Notes: a model not told the origin generated them from the sequence alone. 10,225 bases of DNA from Methanoregula sp. UBA154 (GCA_002502245.1 DAPW01000030.1:14329-24553), one strand, 5' to 3'; numbered from the stretch's first letter, positions 1-6,425 are shown. Numbers and translations are program-made.

Positions 1-12
1 TAAGGAGCAAAC

Positions 13-20
13 TTTAATTA
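13..20 (+). promoter_or_regulatory. Possible TATA box for the LSm operon
   Basis: The A/T-only octamer TTTAATTA is centred about 27 bases upstream of the ATG at 44. That is the usual distance from an archaeal TATA box to the transcription start, so the mRNA may be leaderless or have a very short leader. The call rests on composition and spacing only. Confidence 0.35.
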
Positions 21-43
21 TCTTACATCCCAAATTAGGGCAG

Positions 44-280
44 ATGGTTAACGGAATTGTTTTGCCGATAAAAAAAGTGTTTGCGCTCGTGGATTCCAAA
101 ATATCAGTCGAGATAAAAGATGAGGGCCGCAAACTGCAGGGGCGCCTCGTTGCGGTAGACGAGTACCTCAATATCCACATGGACGAGACGATCGAGTTTG
201 TTGATAACCAGCGTGGAAGGAGTCTCGGTACGGTCGTGATCCGGGGGAACAATATCCTCACCATTGCGCCGGTTATTTAG
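44..280 (+). CDS. LSm-like (Sm-fold) RNA-binding protein
   Basis: This is a 78-residue protein of the Sm/LSm superfamily. Such proteins form six- or seven-membered rings that bind U-rich RNA and act in archaeal RNA metabolism. The Sm1 half is visible at about residues 18-50, where a strand containing QGRLVAVDEYLNIHMDE matches the family pattern of G-x-L-x-x-x-D-x-x-(M/L)-N-hydrophobic. The Sm2 half is at about 60-74 (LGTVVIRGNNILTI), matching the archaeal hydrophobic-(I/V)-R-G-(N/D)-x-(I/V) signature. The length is normal for a single-domain LSm. The ATG at 44 is preferred because a TATA-like octamer lies the right distance upstream. An in-frame TTG at 59 would remove only the first five residues. 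The next gene begins 17 bases downstream on the same strand, so the two are probably co-transcribed. The specific RNA partner is unknown. The family call is confident. Confidence 0.9.
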   Translation: MVNGIVLPIKKVFALVDSKISVEIKDEGRKLQGRLVAVDEYLNIHMDETIEFVDNQRGRSLGTVVIRGNNILTIAPVI

Positions 281-297
281 GACTACGGTGGACAGAC

Positions 298-648
298 GTG
301 TCAGCAGCAGATCCCGTGGATGAAGGACTTAAACTGATCCAGTCGAAACCCGAAGGTATCCTCCAGAGTGATCTCTGGAAGGAGCTCGGTGTTGACAGCC
401 GGAAATGTTCGCGGATTGTCAAGAAACTTGAAGAGAGCGGACTTATCGAACGGGTGGAATTCAAGAAGGACGGGATCAAGACCTACCTCCTGCGTGCCCG
501 GCAGCAGCCGGTGAACCCCGGTCATCTTCTTGCGGGCGATGAACTGATCCCCTGTATCGGCTGCGAGCTCGAGTGTATTGTCGAGGAGTGCCATCCTCTC
601 ATGGACTGGATGTACCAGCTCGCCATTGTCCAGCACACGGAAGAGTAA
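298..648 (+). CDS. Winged-helix DNA-binding protein with C-terminal cysteine cluster
   Basis: This is a 116-residue protein that looks like a small transcription factor. Residues 8-68 form a winged helix: a helix at 8-16, then LQSDLWKELGVDSRKCSRIVKKLEESGLI as the helix-turn-helix, then a basic wing ending TYLLR. The style is that of archaeal Lrp/MarR-like or B-block (TFIIIC-type) winged helices. After a linker, the C-terminal part has four closely spaced cysteines, C86-x2-C89-x3-C93-x4-C98, in an otherwise hydrophobic and acidic tail, plus C37 in the recognition region. Such a cluster could hold an iron-sulfur centre or zinc and so make the protein redox- or metal-responsive; that is inference. 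Translation starts at GTG 298, preceded by GGTGG about six bases upstream, a good archaeal ribosome binding site. It sits 17 bases after the LSm gene, so the two probably share an mRNA. The regulated genes are unknown. Confidence 0.8.
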   Translation: MSAADPVDEGLKLIQSKPEGILQSDLWKELGVDSRKCSRIVKKLEESGLIERVEFKKDGIKTYLLRARQQPVNPGHLLAGDELIPCIGCELECIVEECHPLMDWMYQLAIVQHTEE

Positions 649-654
649 CGAACC

Positions 655-667
655 GCTCCCTTTTTTT
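655..667 (+). terminator. T-tract terminator after the winged-helix gene
   Basis: A run of seven T (661-667) follows a CGCTCCC segment a few bases after the TAA stop at 646-648. Poly-T tracts without a strong hairpin are a usual form of archaeal terminator. Confidence 0.5.
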
Positions 668-721
668 CCGGTTGATTCGGAAATGCCGGTCAGAACCTGC
701 ATGTTTTACGGCATGGAACAA

Positions 722-729
722 CTATTTAT
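722..729 (+). promoter_or_regulatory. Possible TATA box for the diadenylate cyclase gene
   Basis: CTATTTAT lies about 60 bases before the cyclase start codon and after the upstream T-tract. This would place the transcript start near 750 and give a leader of about 35-40 bases. The call rests on sequence pattern only. Confidence 0.35.
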
Positions 730-788
730 CGGTCAACTCTCCACCTTGATCCAGTGAATCTGACACGCTTTCAGCCGGGAGATGCGTG

Positions 789-2468
789 ATGTTCTCTGTT
801 TTGGTTGTCGATGACGCAAGCGATCTCCTGGAACGGATCCGCACGTTTCTCGAGAAGAGCGGTGAGATCCGAATCGAGAGCGTCCATTCCCTGAAGCAGG
901 CCACAGAGAAGCTGAAAACCCGCACCTATGACCTGATCCTCTCGTACGACCAGATACCCGAGGTGAACGGGATCGAGTTCGTATCGGAGATGAACGGTAT
1001 TGAATTCGTGAAATATCTCCGCTCCTCCGGTAATGGAACACCGGTCATCCTCATCTCCCGGAAGCCCGCGGGAAAGATAACGCTCCAGGAGGTTTCCGTT
1101 GCAACCGGGATAACAGTCCCCGCAACCGGGGATCTCCGCCCCCAGCTCACCGAGATCCTCACCCTGATAAAACAGTCAATCCTGCGGAAAAAAGCCGAGC
1201 GGGATACCAAAGCCCAGAACGACCAGCTGGCAGCCATCCTTGCAGCGAGCCCGCTCGGGATCTTCCAGGTCCGGAATGCCACGATCCAGTGGGTGAACAA
1301 CCGCGGTGCTTCCCTGCTCGGGTACAACGAGGCAAACCTGATCGGAAAGGATCTCGCGACCCTTTTTTCCACAGCGGAAGAGTACGCGCAGTTCTCCCGC
1401 GAGATCGGGCACCGGCAGGACAGCCGGGGATTTGGCCAGGCCGAATGCGGGCTTGTCAGAAAAGACAGGACGCTCCTGCCGTGCCTGATCCGGGTACAGG
1501 CGCCGGACCCCCGCGACTGTGCAAAGGGCGGGACGTTCATTGTGACCGATATTTCGGAAAAAAAGGCACTGTCCGAGGCCCTCCGGAAGAGCGAGGCGAA
1601 GTATCGCGACCTGCTCGCACAGAGCCAGAGCATCATCATCCGGATGGACCTGCAGGGAACGATCACCTTCTTCAATACCTATGCCCTGACCTTTTTCGAT
1701 TATGCCAGCGAGGACGTGATCGGGAAGAATGTTGTGGGAACGATCGTATCGCAGAAGACCCGGTCCGGTCATGACCTCTCCACGATGGCGGATGACCTCG
1801 GGTTCAATGCAGAGGGCTCTGCCGTCAATGTCAGCGAGAACATCCGCCGGAACGGGGACCGGGTCTGGATCGCCTGGATCAACAAGGCGATACGGGATGA
1901 TAAGGGACATATCGTTGAAATTCTCTGTATCGGGAACGATATCACGGACCGGAAACGCGACGGTGCCGTACGGATCAGCACCGATACCTGGAAAGACCTC
2001 GTGGTCGCGGATACGGATGTGACCGACCGTGTCTTTGATGCGGTCTTCCATATCTGTACCGAGATATCCATCGAGGGCCGGGAAGGCAAGGCCGTCGGGA
2101 CCACGTTCCTGATAGGGGATATCAAGCACGTGCTGGAAAAATCCCGGCAGATCATCCTGAACCCCTTTGAAGGCCACCCGCCGGAGTCACGCACCATCAC
2201 CAATCCCGGGCTGAAGGAGAACATCAAGGCGCTCGCCCAGCTGGACGGTGCGTTTATTATCACCGGTGACGGCCTGGTGGAATCGGTGGGGCGCTATATC
2301 ACGGTCGATTCCAGCAATGTCAGCCTGCCGCCGGGGATGGGGACGCGGCACAACTCGGTTGCCGCCATCACCAGCGTGACGAAAACCATCGGGATCGTGG
2401 TCTCCCAGAGCGGCGGCGGCATCACGGTCTTCCGGGACGGCCGGATTATCAAGAAGATCACGCTGTAA
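789..2468 (+). CDS. Receiver-like, PAS, PAS, DAC protein: putative sensor-coupled diadenylate cyclase
   Basis: This is a 559-residue soluble protein with no visible membrane segment. Residues 1-130 resemble a response-regulator receiver (VLVVDD at 4-9), but the usual S-D-Y phospho-acceptor segment reads S-Y-D (52-54), a nine-residue unit is repeated (NGIEFV at 60-65 and 69-74), and the late conserved lysine is not seen. Two PAS domains follow, about 142-257 and 268-390, ending in TDISEKK and NDITDRK, the typical PAS C-terminal caps. Residues 415-555 match the DAC (DisA_N) domain: EGREGKAVGTTF near 430, ILNPFEGHP near 457, the LDGA motif with D486-G487-A488, and G518-T-R-H521 followed by a strand-rich end. 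DAC domains condense two ATP into c-di-AMP, and the DGA and RH motifs contribute to ATP and metal binding. The expected role is c-di-AMP synthesis controlled by a PAS-sensed signal. ATG 789 is chosen over GTG 786 because GGAG (778-781) is seven bases upstream of it. Confidence 0.85.
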   Translation: MFSVLVVDDASDLLERIRTFLEKSGEIRIESVHSLKQATEKLKTRTYDLILSYDQIPEVNGIEFVSEMNGIEFVKYLRSSGNGTPVILISRKPAGKITLQEVSVATGITVPATGDLRPQLTEILTLIKQSILRKKAERDTKAQNDQLAAILAASPLGIFQVRNATIQWVNNRGASLLGYNEANLIGKDLATLFSTAEEYAQFSREIGHRQDSRGFGQAECGLVRKDRTLLPCLIRVQAPDPRDCAKGGTFIVTDISEKKALSEALRKSEAKYRDLLAQSQSIIIRMDLQGTITFFNTYALTFFDYASEDVIGKNVVGTIVSQKTRSGHDLSTMADDLGFNAEGSAVNVSENIRRNGDRVWIAWINKAIRDDKGHIVEILCIGNDITDRKRDGAVRISTDTWKDLVVADTDVTDRVFDAVFHICTEISIEGREGKAVGTTFLIGDIKHVLEKSRQIILNPFEGHPPESRTITNPGLKENIKALAQLDGAFIITGDGLVESVGRYITVDSSNVSLPPGMGTRHNSVAAITSVTKTIGIVVSQSGGGITVFRDGRIIKKITL

Positions 2469-2490
2469 TACATCAGGAAACCGGGTTCTG

Positions 2491-2498
2491 GTTTTTTT
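2491..2498 (+). terminator. T-tract terminator after the cyclase gene
   Basis: GTTTTTTT begins 23 bases after the TAA stop. It is followed by GCTCTGGAGAAAA and CATGAA. A similar order of T-tract, GGAGAAA and CATGAA occurs after the right-hand plus-strand gene at 9791-9820. Confidence 0.5.
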
Positions 2499-2549
2499 CG
2501 GCTCTGGAGAAAACATGAATAAGGCACTCAGTGGAATGTGCGAGGGTGA

Positions 2550-2572
2550 CCCCCTCTCTCCCCCAGAGGGGG
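2550..2572. repeat. C-rich/G-rich hairpin, 8-bp stem
   Basis: CCCCCTCT (2550-2557) pairs with AGAGGGGG (2565-2572) across a seven-base C-rich loop. It lies just left of the perfect palindrome at 2581-2600. Confidence 0.7.
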
Positions 2573-2580
2573 AAGCAGCC

Positions 2581-2625
2581 CAAGGGGGCATGCCCCCTTG
2601 ACCCCCATTTTGTATCATTTTTCTT
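2581..2625 (+). terminator. 20-bp perfect palindrome followed by T-rich tail
   Basis: CAAGGGGGCATGCCCCCTTG (2581-2600) is its own reverse complement over all 20 bases. It is followed by ACCCCCATTTTGTATC and then ATTTTTCTT. The layout resembles a backup terminator for the plus-strand cyclase gene, but the palindrome could equally be a dispersed intergenic element. Confidence 0.4.
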
Positions 2626-2675
2626 AAAGGATCCTGCACCCGGTCCTGCTCCACGGGGCGAGCCCAAACAGGTGC

Positions 2676-2697
2676 CTGCATCGCTTCAGCGATGCAG
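2676..2697. repeat. Hairpin, 9-bp stem with TTCA loop
   Basis: CTGCATCGC (2676-2684) and GCGATGCAG (2689-2697) are perfect inverted copies separated by TTCA. Confidence 0.7.
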
Positions 2698-2702
2698 ATT
2701 TG

Positions 2703-2719
2703 AGAAGGCGAAGCCTTCT
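2703..2719. repeat. Hairpin, 7-bp stem with GAA loop
   Basis: AGAAGGC (2703-2709) and GCCTTCT (2713-2719) are perfect inverted copies around GAA. The same GAA loop is used by the GGGGGC/GCCCCC hairpin at 2874-2888. Confidence 0.7.
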
Positions 2720-2740
2720 GGCAGCGAGCGCCCGTGGCTT

Positions 2741-2763
2741 CCCCTTGCGCCAGCCCTGCCCCC
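2741..2763 (+). repeat. Dispersed GC-rich repeat 1, left copy
   Basis: This 23-base sequence (CCCCTTGCGCCAGCCC and seven more bases) is found as an exact reverse complement at 10080-10102. In this copy it runs into the hairpin GCCCCC-GTT-GGGGGC (2758-2772). The other copy also carries a CCCC-GAT-GGGG hairpin at the equivalent end. Confidence 0.85.
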
Positions 2764-2873
2764 GTTGGGGGCTCAATCGTGCATGTGATGCCGTGGAATT
2801 ATCTGTGTACTGTCCTCATTCAAAATTGACCCGGTAATACGGCGTTATCGCAATTCGGGGATGCCACAGCGGC

Positions 2874-2888
2874 GGGGGCGAAGCCCCC
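2874..2888. repeat. Hairpin GGGGGC-GAA-GCCCCC
   Basis: This is a perfect 6-bp GC stem with a GAA loop inside the gene-free region. It is one of several short-loop G/C hairpins of the same style. Confidence 0.65.
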
Positions 2889-2945
2889 AAGAGCGTCAGA
2901 ATTGTACGAAGGATTTCCCATGAAAATCAAATTCATTAGAGAGAG

Positions 2946-2966
2946 AAAAATGGGGGTTGAGACCCC
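2946..2966 (-). terminator. Possible terminator for the minus-strand cluster
   Basis: Read on the minus strand, GGGGT-CTCA-ACCCC forms a 5-bp stem with a four-base loop, followed by CCA and then TTTTT. It lies about 200 bases downstream of the acyl-CoA synthetase stop, so it could end that transcript. Confidence 0.4.
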
Positions 2967-2990
2967 ATACCCCCGATTATGATATATGCC

Positions 2991-3005
2991 GCCCCCGACG
3001 GGGGC
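2991..3005. repeat. Hairpin GCCCCC-GAC-GGGGGC
   Basis: This is a perfect 6-bp GC stem with a three-base loop. It is another member of the short-loop hairpin set in this gene-free stretch. Confidence 0.65.
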
Positions 3006-3062
3006 CCCCGCGGCGGATCAATTTCTGGGCAATCTCGCACAGAGTGTTGGTAAAAGGTATTT

Positions 3063-3100
3063 GCCCCGCCGTGCCCCGGGGAGGCTTTGAGGCGGGGAGC
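3063..3100 (-). repeat. Dispersed GC-rich repeat 2, left copy
   Basis: The reverse complement of these 38 bases aligns without gaps to 9860-9897 with four mismatches, by my count. Both copies carry CTCCCCGCC at one end and GGCACGGCGGGGC at the other, so each can also fold on itself through CCCCGCC and GGCGGGG. Confidence 0.8.
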
Positions 3101-3167
3101 CATCATAAAGGGATTATTTTCAGATACTATGTATCCCGCCCATTTCCCCCTTAGATATTTGCCGTGG

Positions 3168-5237
3168 TCACTCCCCGTGCCGGCACTCGACCGAGTCCGT
3201 GCTGCACCGGTGACTGCCGATCATCCCCACTGCCTTGAAGGCGTCCTCGAGGTCAGGGAAATTGGGGATCTGGGCGTCCCGCAGGATCCGGAGGGGCGTC
3301 TTCATGCTATCGCCGCCGATCATGCAGCCGACAATCATTTTCTGCGTATTTTTCGAGAAGCGGACGATCTCGTTTGCCACCCGGATCGGGTCTGAGATGG
3401 CCGATGGTACAGCAACAACAAAAGCGATGTCCCACCGGTCCTGGTTTTTTATCATGATATCGAAGGTCCGTGCGAAACGGTCAGCACTCGAGTCCCCCAC
3501 CATATCGATCGGATTTGCCCGGCTCCAGTTGGCAGGCAGGACAGCGTCCAGTTCCCGGACAAGGTCTTCTGAAAATTCTATCATCGTAATCCCGTTCTGC
3601 TCGGCATAATCGGACGAGAGGACGCCAAAGCCTCCGGCATTGGTTATGACAACCGCACGTCTGCCTTTGGGATACCCTTCCGATGCCAGAAGTTCCGCAG
3701 TCTGGAAAGCCCCCCGGATTGAGCTCACCGGAATGATCCCGGCCTGGCGGAACGCGGCCATGTACACGGCATGGCTCCCCGCAAGCGACCCGGTATGGGA
3801 GGAGGCAGCTTTCTGCCCCACGACAGAAGCCCCGGCCTTGATGGCCACAACCGGTTTTTTCGGCGTGATCCTGCTCACGATCTCCATGAACCTCCGGCCC
3901 TCGCGGATCTGCTCGACGTAGAGGATGATCGCTTTTGTGTTGGGATCATTGCCGGTAAACTGCACGAAGTCCTCGAACGCGAGATCGGCCTGGTTGCCGA
4001 TGCTTATCACCGCGGAGAGGCCGATCTCTTCCGGCAGGCTCCAGTCAACGACCGTGGTGATAATAGCCCCGCTCTGCGAGATAAAGGCGATCTTCCCGGG
4101 CTTGGGCGAGACCGGGTCGAAGGTCGTGTTGATCCCCTGGTGCGGGAGCATGAGCCCGAGACAGTTCGGCCCCATGATCCGGATCCCGTACTTTTGTGCA
4201 TTGGCGAGCACCTGCTCCTCGATCTGCCGTCCGCCCTCCCCGGCTTCACGGAACCCGGACGAGATAATGATCAGGAGCGGGACCTTCTTCTCCCCGGCCT
4301 CTGTCACGAGCTCCGGGACGCCTTTGGCCGGGATTGCAACCACCGCAACGTCCACGTTTTCCGGGATAGCGGAGAGCGAGGGGTAGGTGGTACGCCCGAG
4401 GATTGCCGTGGCTTTCGGGTTGACCGGGTAGAGCGTACCCGGGAACGAGAGGAGGTTTCTCGTGATTGCGTACCCGACCTTGTTCGGGTCCGATGAAGCA
4501 CCGACAACCGCGATGGAACGGATGGCGAGGAGCTGGTCCGTGAGCGCCGGCCTGTCGTCAGAAACAACTGGTGCCGGCGCATCGTCAACGTACACCCGGG
4601 CATCGACCGCACACCCGCCGTTCTCGTACAGCACCAGCGGATTGAGATCGAACTCAACAACACGGGGGCTTGAAAAGAACCACCGGGCTGCAGCAGCGAT
4701 CGCGGCAACGAACGCCTGCTCGTCCCGGGCCGGCTGGTTCCGGTATCCCTGGATGAGGCGGTAGCTCCGGAGCTCCCGTACCATGGTCCTGATCTCGTGT
4801 TCATCCACCGGCAGCACGCGGATGGATACATCACGGAGCAGTTCGACCAGCGTCCCCCCGGCACCGACGGTGATCACCCTGCCAAACGTTGGATCGGTCT
4901 TCCCGCCGATGATCAGTTCGAGGCCCGGCGCGAGCTGCTGCACCACGATAACGCTGTCAATCACCGCACCGGGGACCCGGGTCTTCACGTCCCGGGAGAT
5001 CGTTTCAAAGGCATCCGCTGCTTCAGCCGGTGTCCTGATGTTGAGGATTACCCCGCCGGCATCGCTCTTGTGGACGACCTGTTGTGAGATTACTTTCATC
5101 ACGACAGGATAGCCGATTGTGTCGGCCGCATTCTTTGCCTCTTCCGCTGTGCGGGCAACAGAAAAACGCGGGACCGGAATACCGGCGCTCTTCAGCAGTC
5201 CGTAACCGTCTGCTTCCGGGAGTAACTGGCGTGCCAT
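3168..5237 (-). CDS. ADP-forming acyl-CoA (acetate-CoA) ligase, fused beta-alpha
   Basis: This is a 689-residue single-chain NDP-forming acyl-CoA synthetase, which interconverts acyl-CoA + ADP + Pi with acid + CoA + ATP. Residues 1-220 are the beta-type ATP-grasp half: the conserved HKSDAGGV (His56), GAGGTLVELLRDVSIR at 125-140, and EFDLNPL at 195-201. Residues 235-330 are the CoA-binding Rossmann domain (SIAVVGASSDPNKVG). Residues 350-685 are the succinyl-CoA-ligase-like alpha part, with IMGPNCLG, FISQSGA and SSHTGSLAGS. His481 in the last motif is the expected phosphohistidine. The order beta then alpha is the reverse of the well-known alpha-beta fusions. All key motifs are present, so it should be active. 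The preferred acid cannot be read from the sequence; acetate is the default guess. It starts 81 bases after the GCS2 gene on the same strand and may be part of that transcript or have its own promoter. Confidence 0.9.
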   Translation of the reverse strand: MARQLLPEADGYGLLKSAGIPVPRFSVARTAEEAKNAADTIGYPVVMKVISQQVVHKSDAGGVILNIRTPAEAADAFETISRDVKTRVPGAVIDSVIVVQQLAPGLELIIGGKTDPTFGRVITVGAGGTLVELLRDVSIRVLPVDEHEIRTMVRELRSYRLIQGYRNQPARDEQAFVAAIAAAARWFFSSPRVVEFDLNPLVLYENGGCAVDARVYVDDAPAPVVSDDRPALTDQLLAIRSIAVVGASSDPNKVGYAITRNLLSFPGTLYPVNPKATAILGRTTYPSLSAIPENVDVAVVAIPAKGVPELVTEAGEKKVPLLIIISSGFREAGEGGRQIEEQVLANAQKYGIRIMGPNCLGLMLPHQGINTTFDPVSPKPGKIAFISQSGAIITTVVDWSLPEEIGLSAVISIGNQADLAFEDFVQFTGNDPNTKAIILYVEQIREGRRFMEIVSRITPKKPVVAIKAGASVVGQKAASSHTGSLAGSHAVYMAAFRQAGIIPVSSIRGAFQTAELLASEGYPKGRRAVVITNAGGFGVLSSDYAEQNGITMIEFSEDLVRELDAVLPANWSRANPIDMVGDSSADRFARTFDIMIKNQDRWDIAFVVAVPSAISDPIRVANEIVRFSKNTQKMIVGCMIGGDSMKTPLRILRDAQIPNFPDLEDAFKAVGMIGSHRCSTDSVECRHGE

Positions 5238-5283
5238 GGTAACCGATCCTGAGACTTCAGATACACCAGTATTGGCCTGCTCC

Positions 5284-5293
5284 GGTTTATGAG
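5284..5293 (-). promoter_or_regulatory. Possible TATA-like element before the acyl-CoA ligase gene
   Basis: On the minus strand this reads CTCATAAACC, about 50 bases before the ligase ATG. It is weak and could support a separate promoter in the 81-bp gap. Confidence 0.2.
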
Positions 5294-5298
5294 GTTGC

Positions 5299-5316
5299 CG
5301 GCCGTGAAAACGGCCG
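5299..5316 (-). other. Perfect intercistronic hairpin directly after the GCS2 stop
   Basis: CGGCCGT (5299-5305) and ACGGCCG (5310-5316) form a perfect 7-bp stem. The loop is GAAA on the plus strand and TTTC on the minus strand. It starts two bases beyond the GCS2 stop codon. No T-tract follows in the minus direction, so it is more likely an mRNA-stabilising or attenuating structure than a simple terminator. Confidence 0.55.
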
Positions 5317-5318
5317 TA

Positions 5319-6425
5319 TCACCGGTAGGGTGTATTGGTCTTCAGGGCATGGGCCAGGTCGCCCAGGACCGGAAGGATCTCCCGCTCCCGTTCGAACCGC
5401 TCGCGGACGAGCTCAGCAAGGCTCCCGTGCCCGATCCGCTCTTCAATGAACGGGAGGTAGAAACGCTCTTCAGCGGTTGCATGTGCCCAGGCTCTGGAAT
5501 AGAGGTGCTCCAGTTCCGGCCGGAGCCCTGCCGTACCGCCCCGGATTGCCTCTTCCGTCAGGTCCAGCAGCGCGTCCTGGTCTGCCTCAACCGGCAGGGA
5601 CGGGCACCGCAGGAGGGAACGGATGAATGCGCAGACCGCCATGTCGGAGCGGATGCACTCCTGCTCGTCCAGCGCCTTGATCTCGAGGCACTTCCGCGAG
5701 AAGCGGATGATAACGCCCCCCGAGTTCACCCATTCCTCGCAGAGGAGCCCGGCGTCCCGTGACCGGAGTTCAGAGAAGATCTCCTCCTGCTCCCTCCGGT
5801 AGTCCCCGACCGAACCAATCTTCTCCGGGACGATCCGGTTGCAGATGCGGGGGATCTGCTCCTGGTTCCTGCGGTACCAGAGGAGGCGGTTGTCGGCAGT
5901 GCCGGTGCTGATGCCCTCGACAACCGGGGAAGCAGCAGTAACGGCGATGAGGTACGGCAGCAGGGTGCGGAGGCGGTTGTAGTGCAGGACCAGGTCTTTC
6001 TCCCCGCGGTACGAGAGGTTGACCTGCAGGGCCTGGATATTGAGCCACCCGTGCTGGCGGATATCGAAGAGCCGGTCGTAGGCCGCGTAATACTCCCCTT
6101 CGTCATGGTCCCAGACGTCGGTCTCTTCCAGCCGCAGGGTCGGGTGCATCCCGAGCCCGAGCAGCTGGTACCGGTCGCGGAACACGTGGGAGAACTTCCG
6201 GATCCCCCGCATCAGCTGCCCCTCCAGCGCCGCAAGGGTATCGGCATGGGTGCGGGGGACAAACTCGAGCACGGTCTTCTGGAGCTCCTTCCCGAGCTTT
6301 ACATCCCCGAACAGGATCTCGCTCTCGTACCTCCCGCAGAGGGTTTTGAGGATCTGGTCGGAGACCGGCAGCGGGTTGAACTGCAGGTCATTGATGGAGA
6401 ACTCGTGTTCAGTGCCGATGGTCAT
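5319..6425 (-). CDS. GCS2-type glutamate-cysteine ligase-like carboxylate-amine ligase
   Basis: This is a 368-residue protein of the glutamine-synthetase-fold GCS2 family, which ligates an amino acid to the gamma-carboxylate of glutamate using ATP. The N-terminal TIGTEHEF (2-9) is the family's first metal-binding strand, with Glu6 and Glu8. LEFVP at 53-57 and LGLGMHP at 89-95 follow. At the place where YbdK-type members have HVHVG, this protein reads LQVNLSY (133-139), closer to the QVNL of plant/alphaproteobacterial glutamate-cysteine ligases. RFSRKCLEIKALDEQE at 241-256 fits the late Arg/Glu substrate motif. Its substrates are unknown; methanogens are not known to make glutathione. The ATG at 6425 overlaps the end of the YkgJ-type gene by 17 bases and has GGGTG a few bases upstream. 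Genes of this family are often reported beside RLAN/RimK-like ATP-grasp genes, as here, which suggests a joint biosynthetic role. Confidence 0.8.
   Translation of the reverse strand: MTIGTEHEFSINDLQFNPLPVSDQILKTLCGRYESEILFGDVKLGKELQKTVLEFVPRTHADTLAALEGQLMRGIRKFSHVFRDRYQLLGLGMHPTLRLEETDVWDHDEGEYYAAYDRLFDIRQHGWLNIQALQVNLSYRGEKDLVLHYNRLRTLLPYLIAVTAASPVVEGISTGTADNRLLWYRRNQEQIPRICNRIVPEKIGSVGDYRREQEEIFSELRSRDAGLLCEEWVNSGGVIIRFSRKCLEIKALDEQECIRSDMAVCAFIRSLLRCPSLPVEADQDALLDLTEEAIRGGTAGLRPELEHLYSRAWAHATAEERFYLPFIEERIGHGSLAELVRERFEREREILPVLGDLAHALKTNTPYR

Larger units (their letters stand above)
2469..3167. other. Gene-free, hairpin-rich region between convergent genes
   Basis: About 700 bp separate the stop of the plus-strand cyclase gene from the stop of the minus-strand acyl-CoA synthetase gene. 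No convincing gene is present: open frames here read through palindromes and have low-complexity Pro/Arg/Gly products. Instead there is a dense set of GC-rich inverted repeats with short loops, such as stems around 2550-2572, 2676-2697, 2703-2719, 2758-2772, 2874-2888 and 2991-3005, interspersed with A/T-rich stretches. Parts of it recur inverted at the right end of the window. Confidence 0.7.

Noticed and set aside
1176..2177. Minus-strand open frame opposite the diadenylate cyclase gene
   Set aside because: It lies entirely antisense to a gene with clear PAS and DAC motifs, and its product looks like a shadow translation.
2531..2788. Open frame of 85 codons on the plus strand inside the gene-free region
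   Set aside because: It reads through the palindromes and repeat 1, its product is rich in Pro, Gly, Arg and Lys, and it has no ribosome binding site or family resemblance.
2550..3005. CRISPR array
   Set aside because: The hairpins have different sequences and irregular spacing, with no constant direct repeat and no spacers of equal length.
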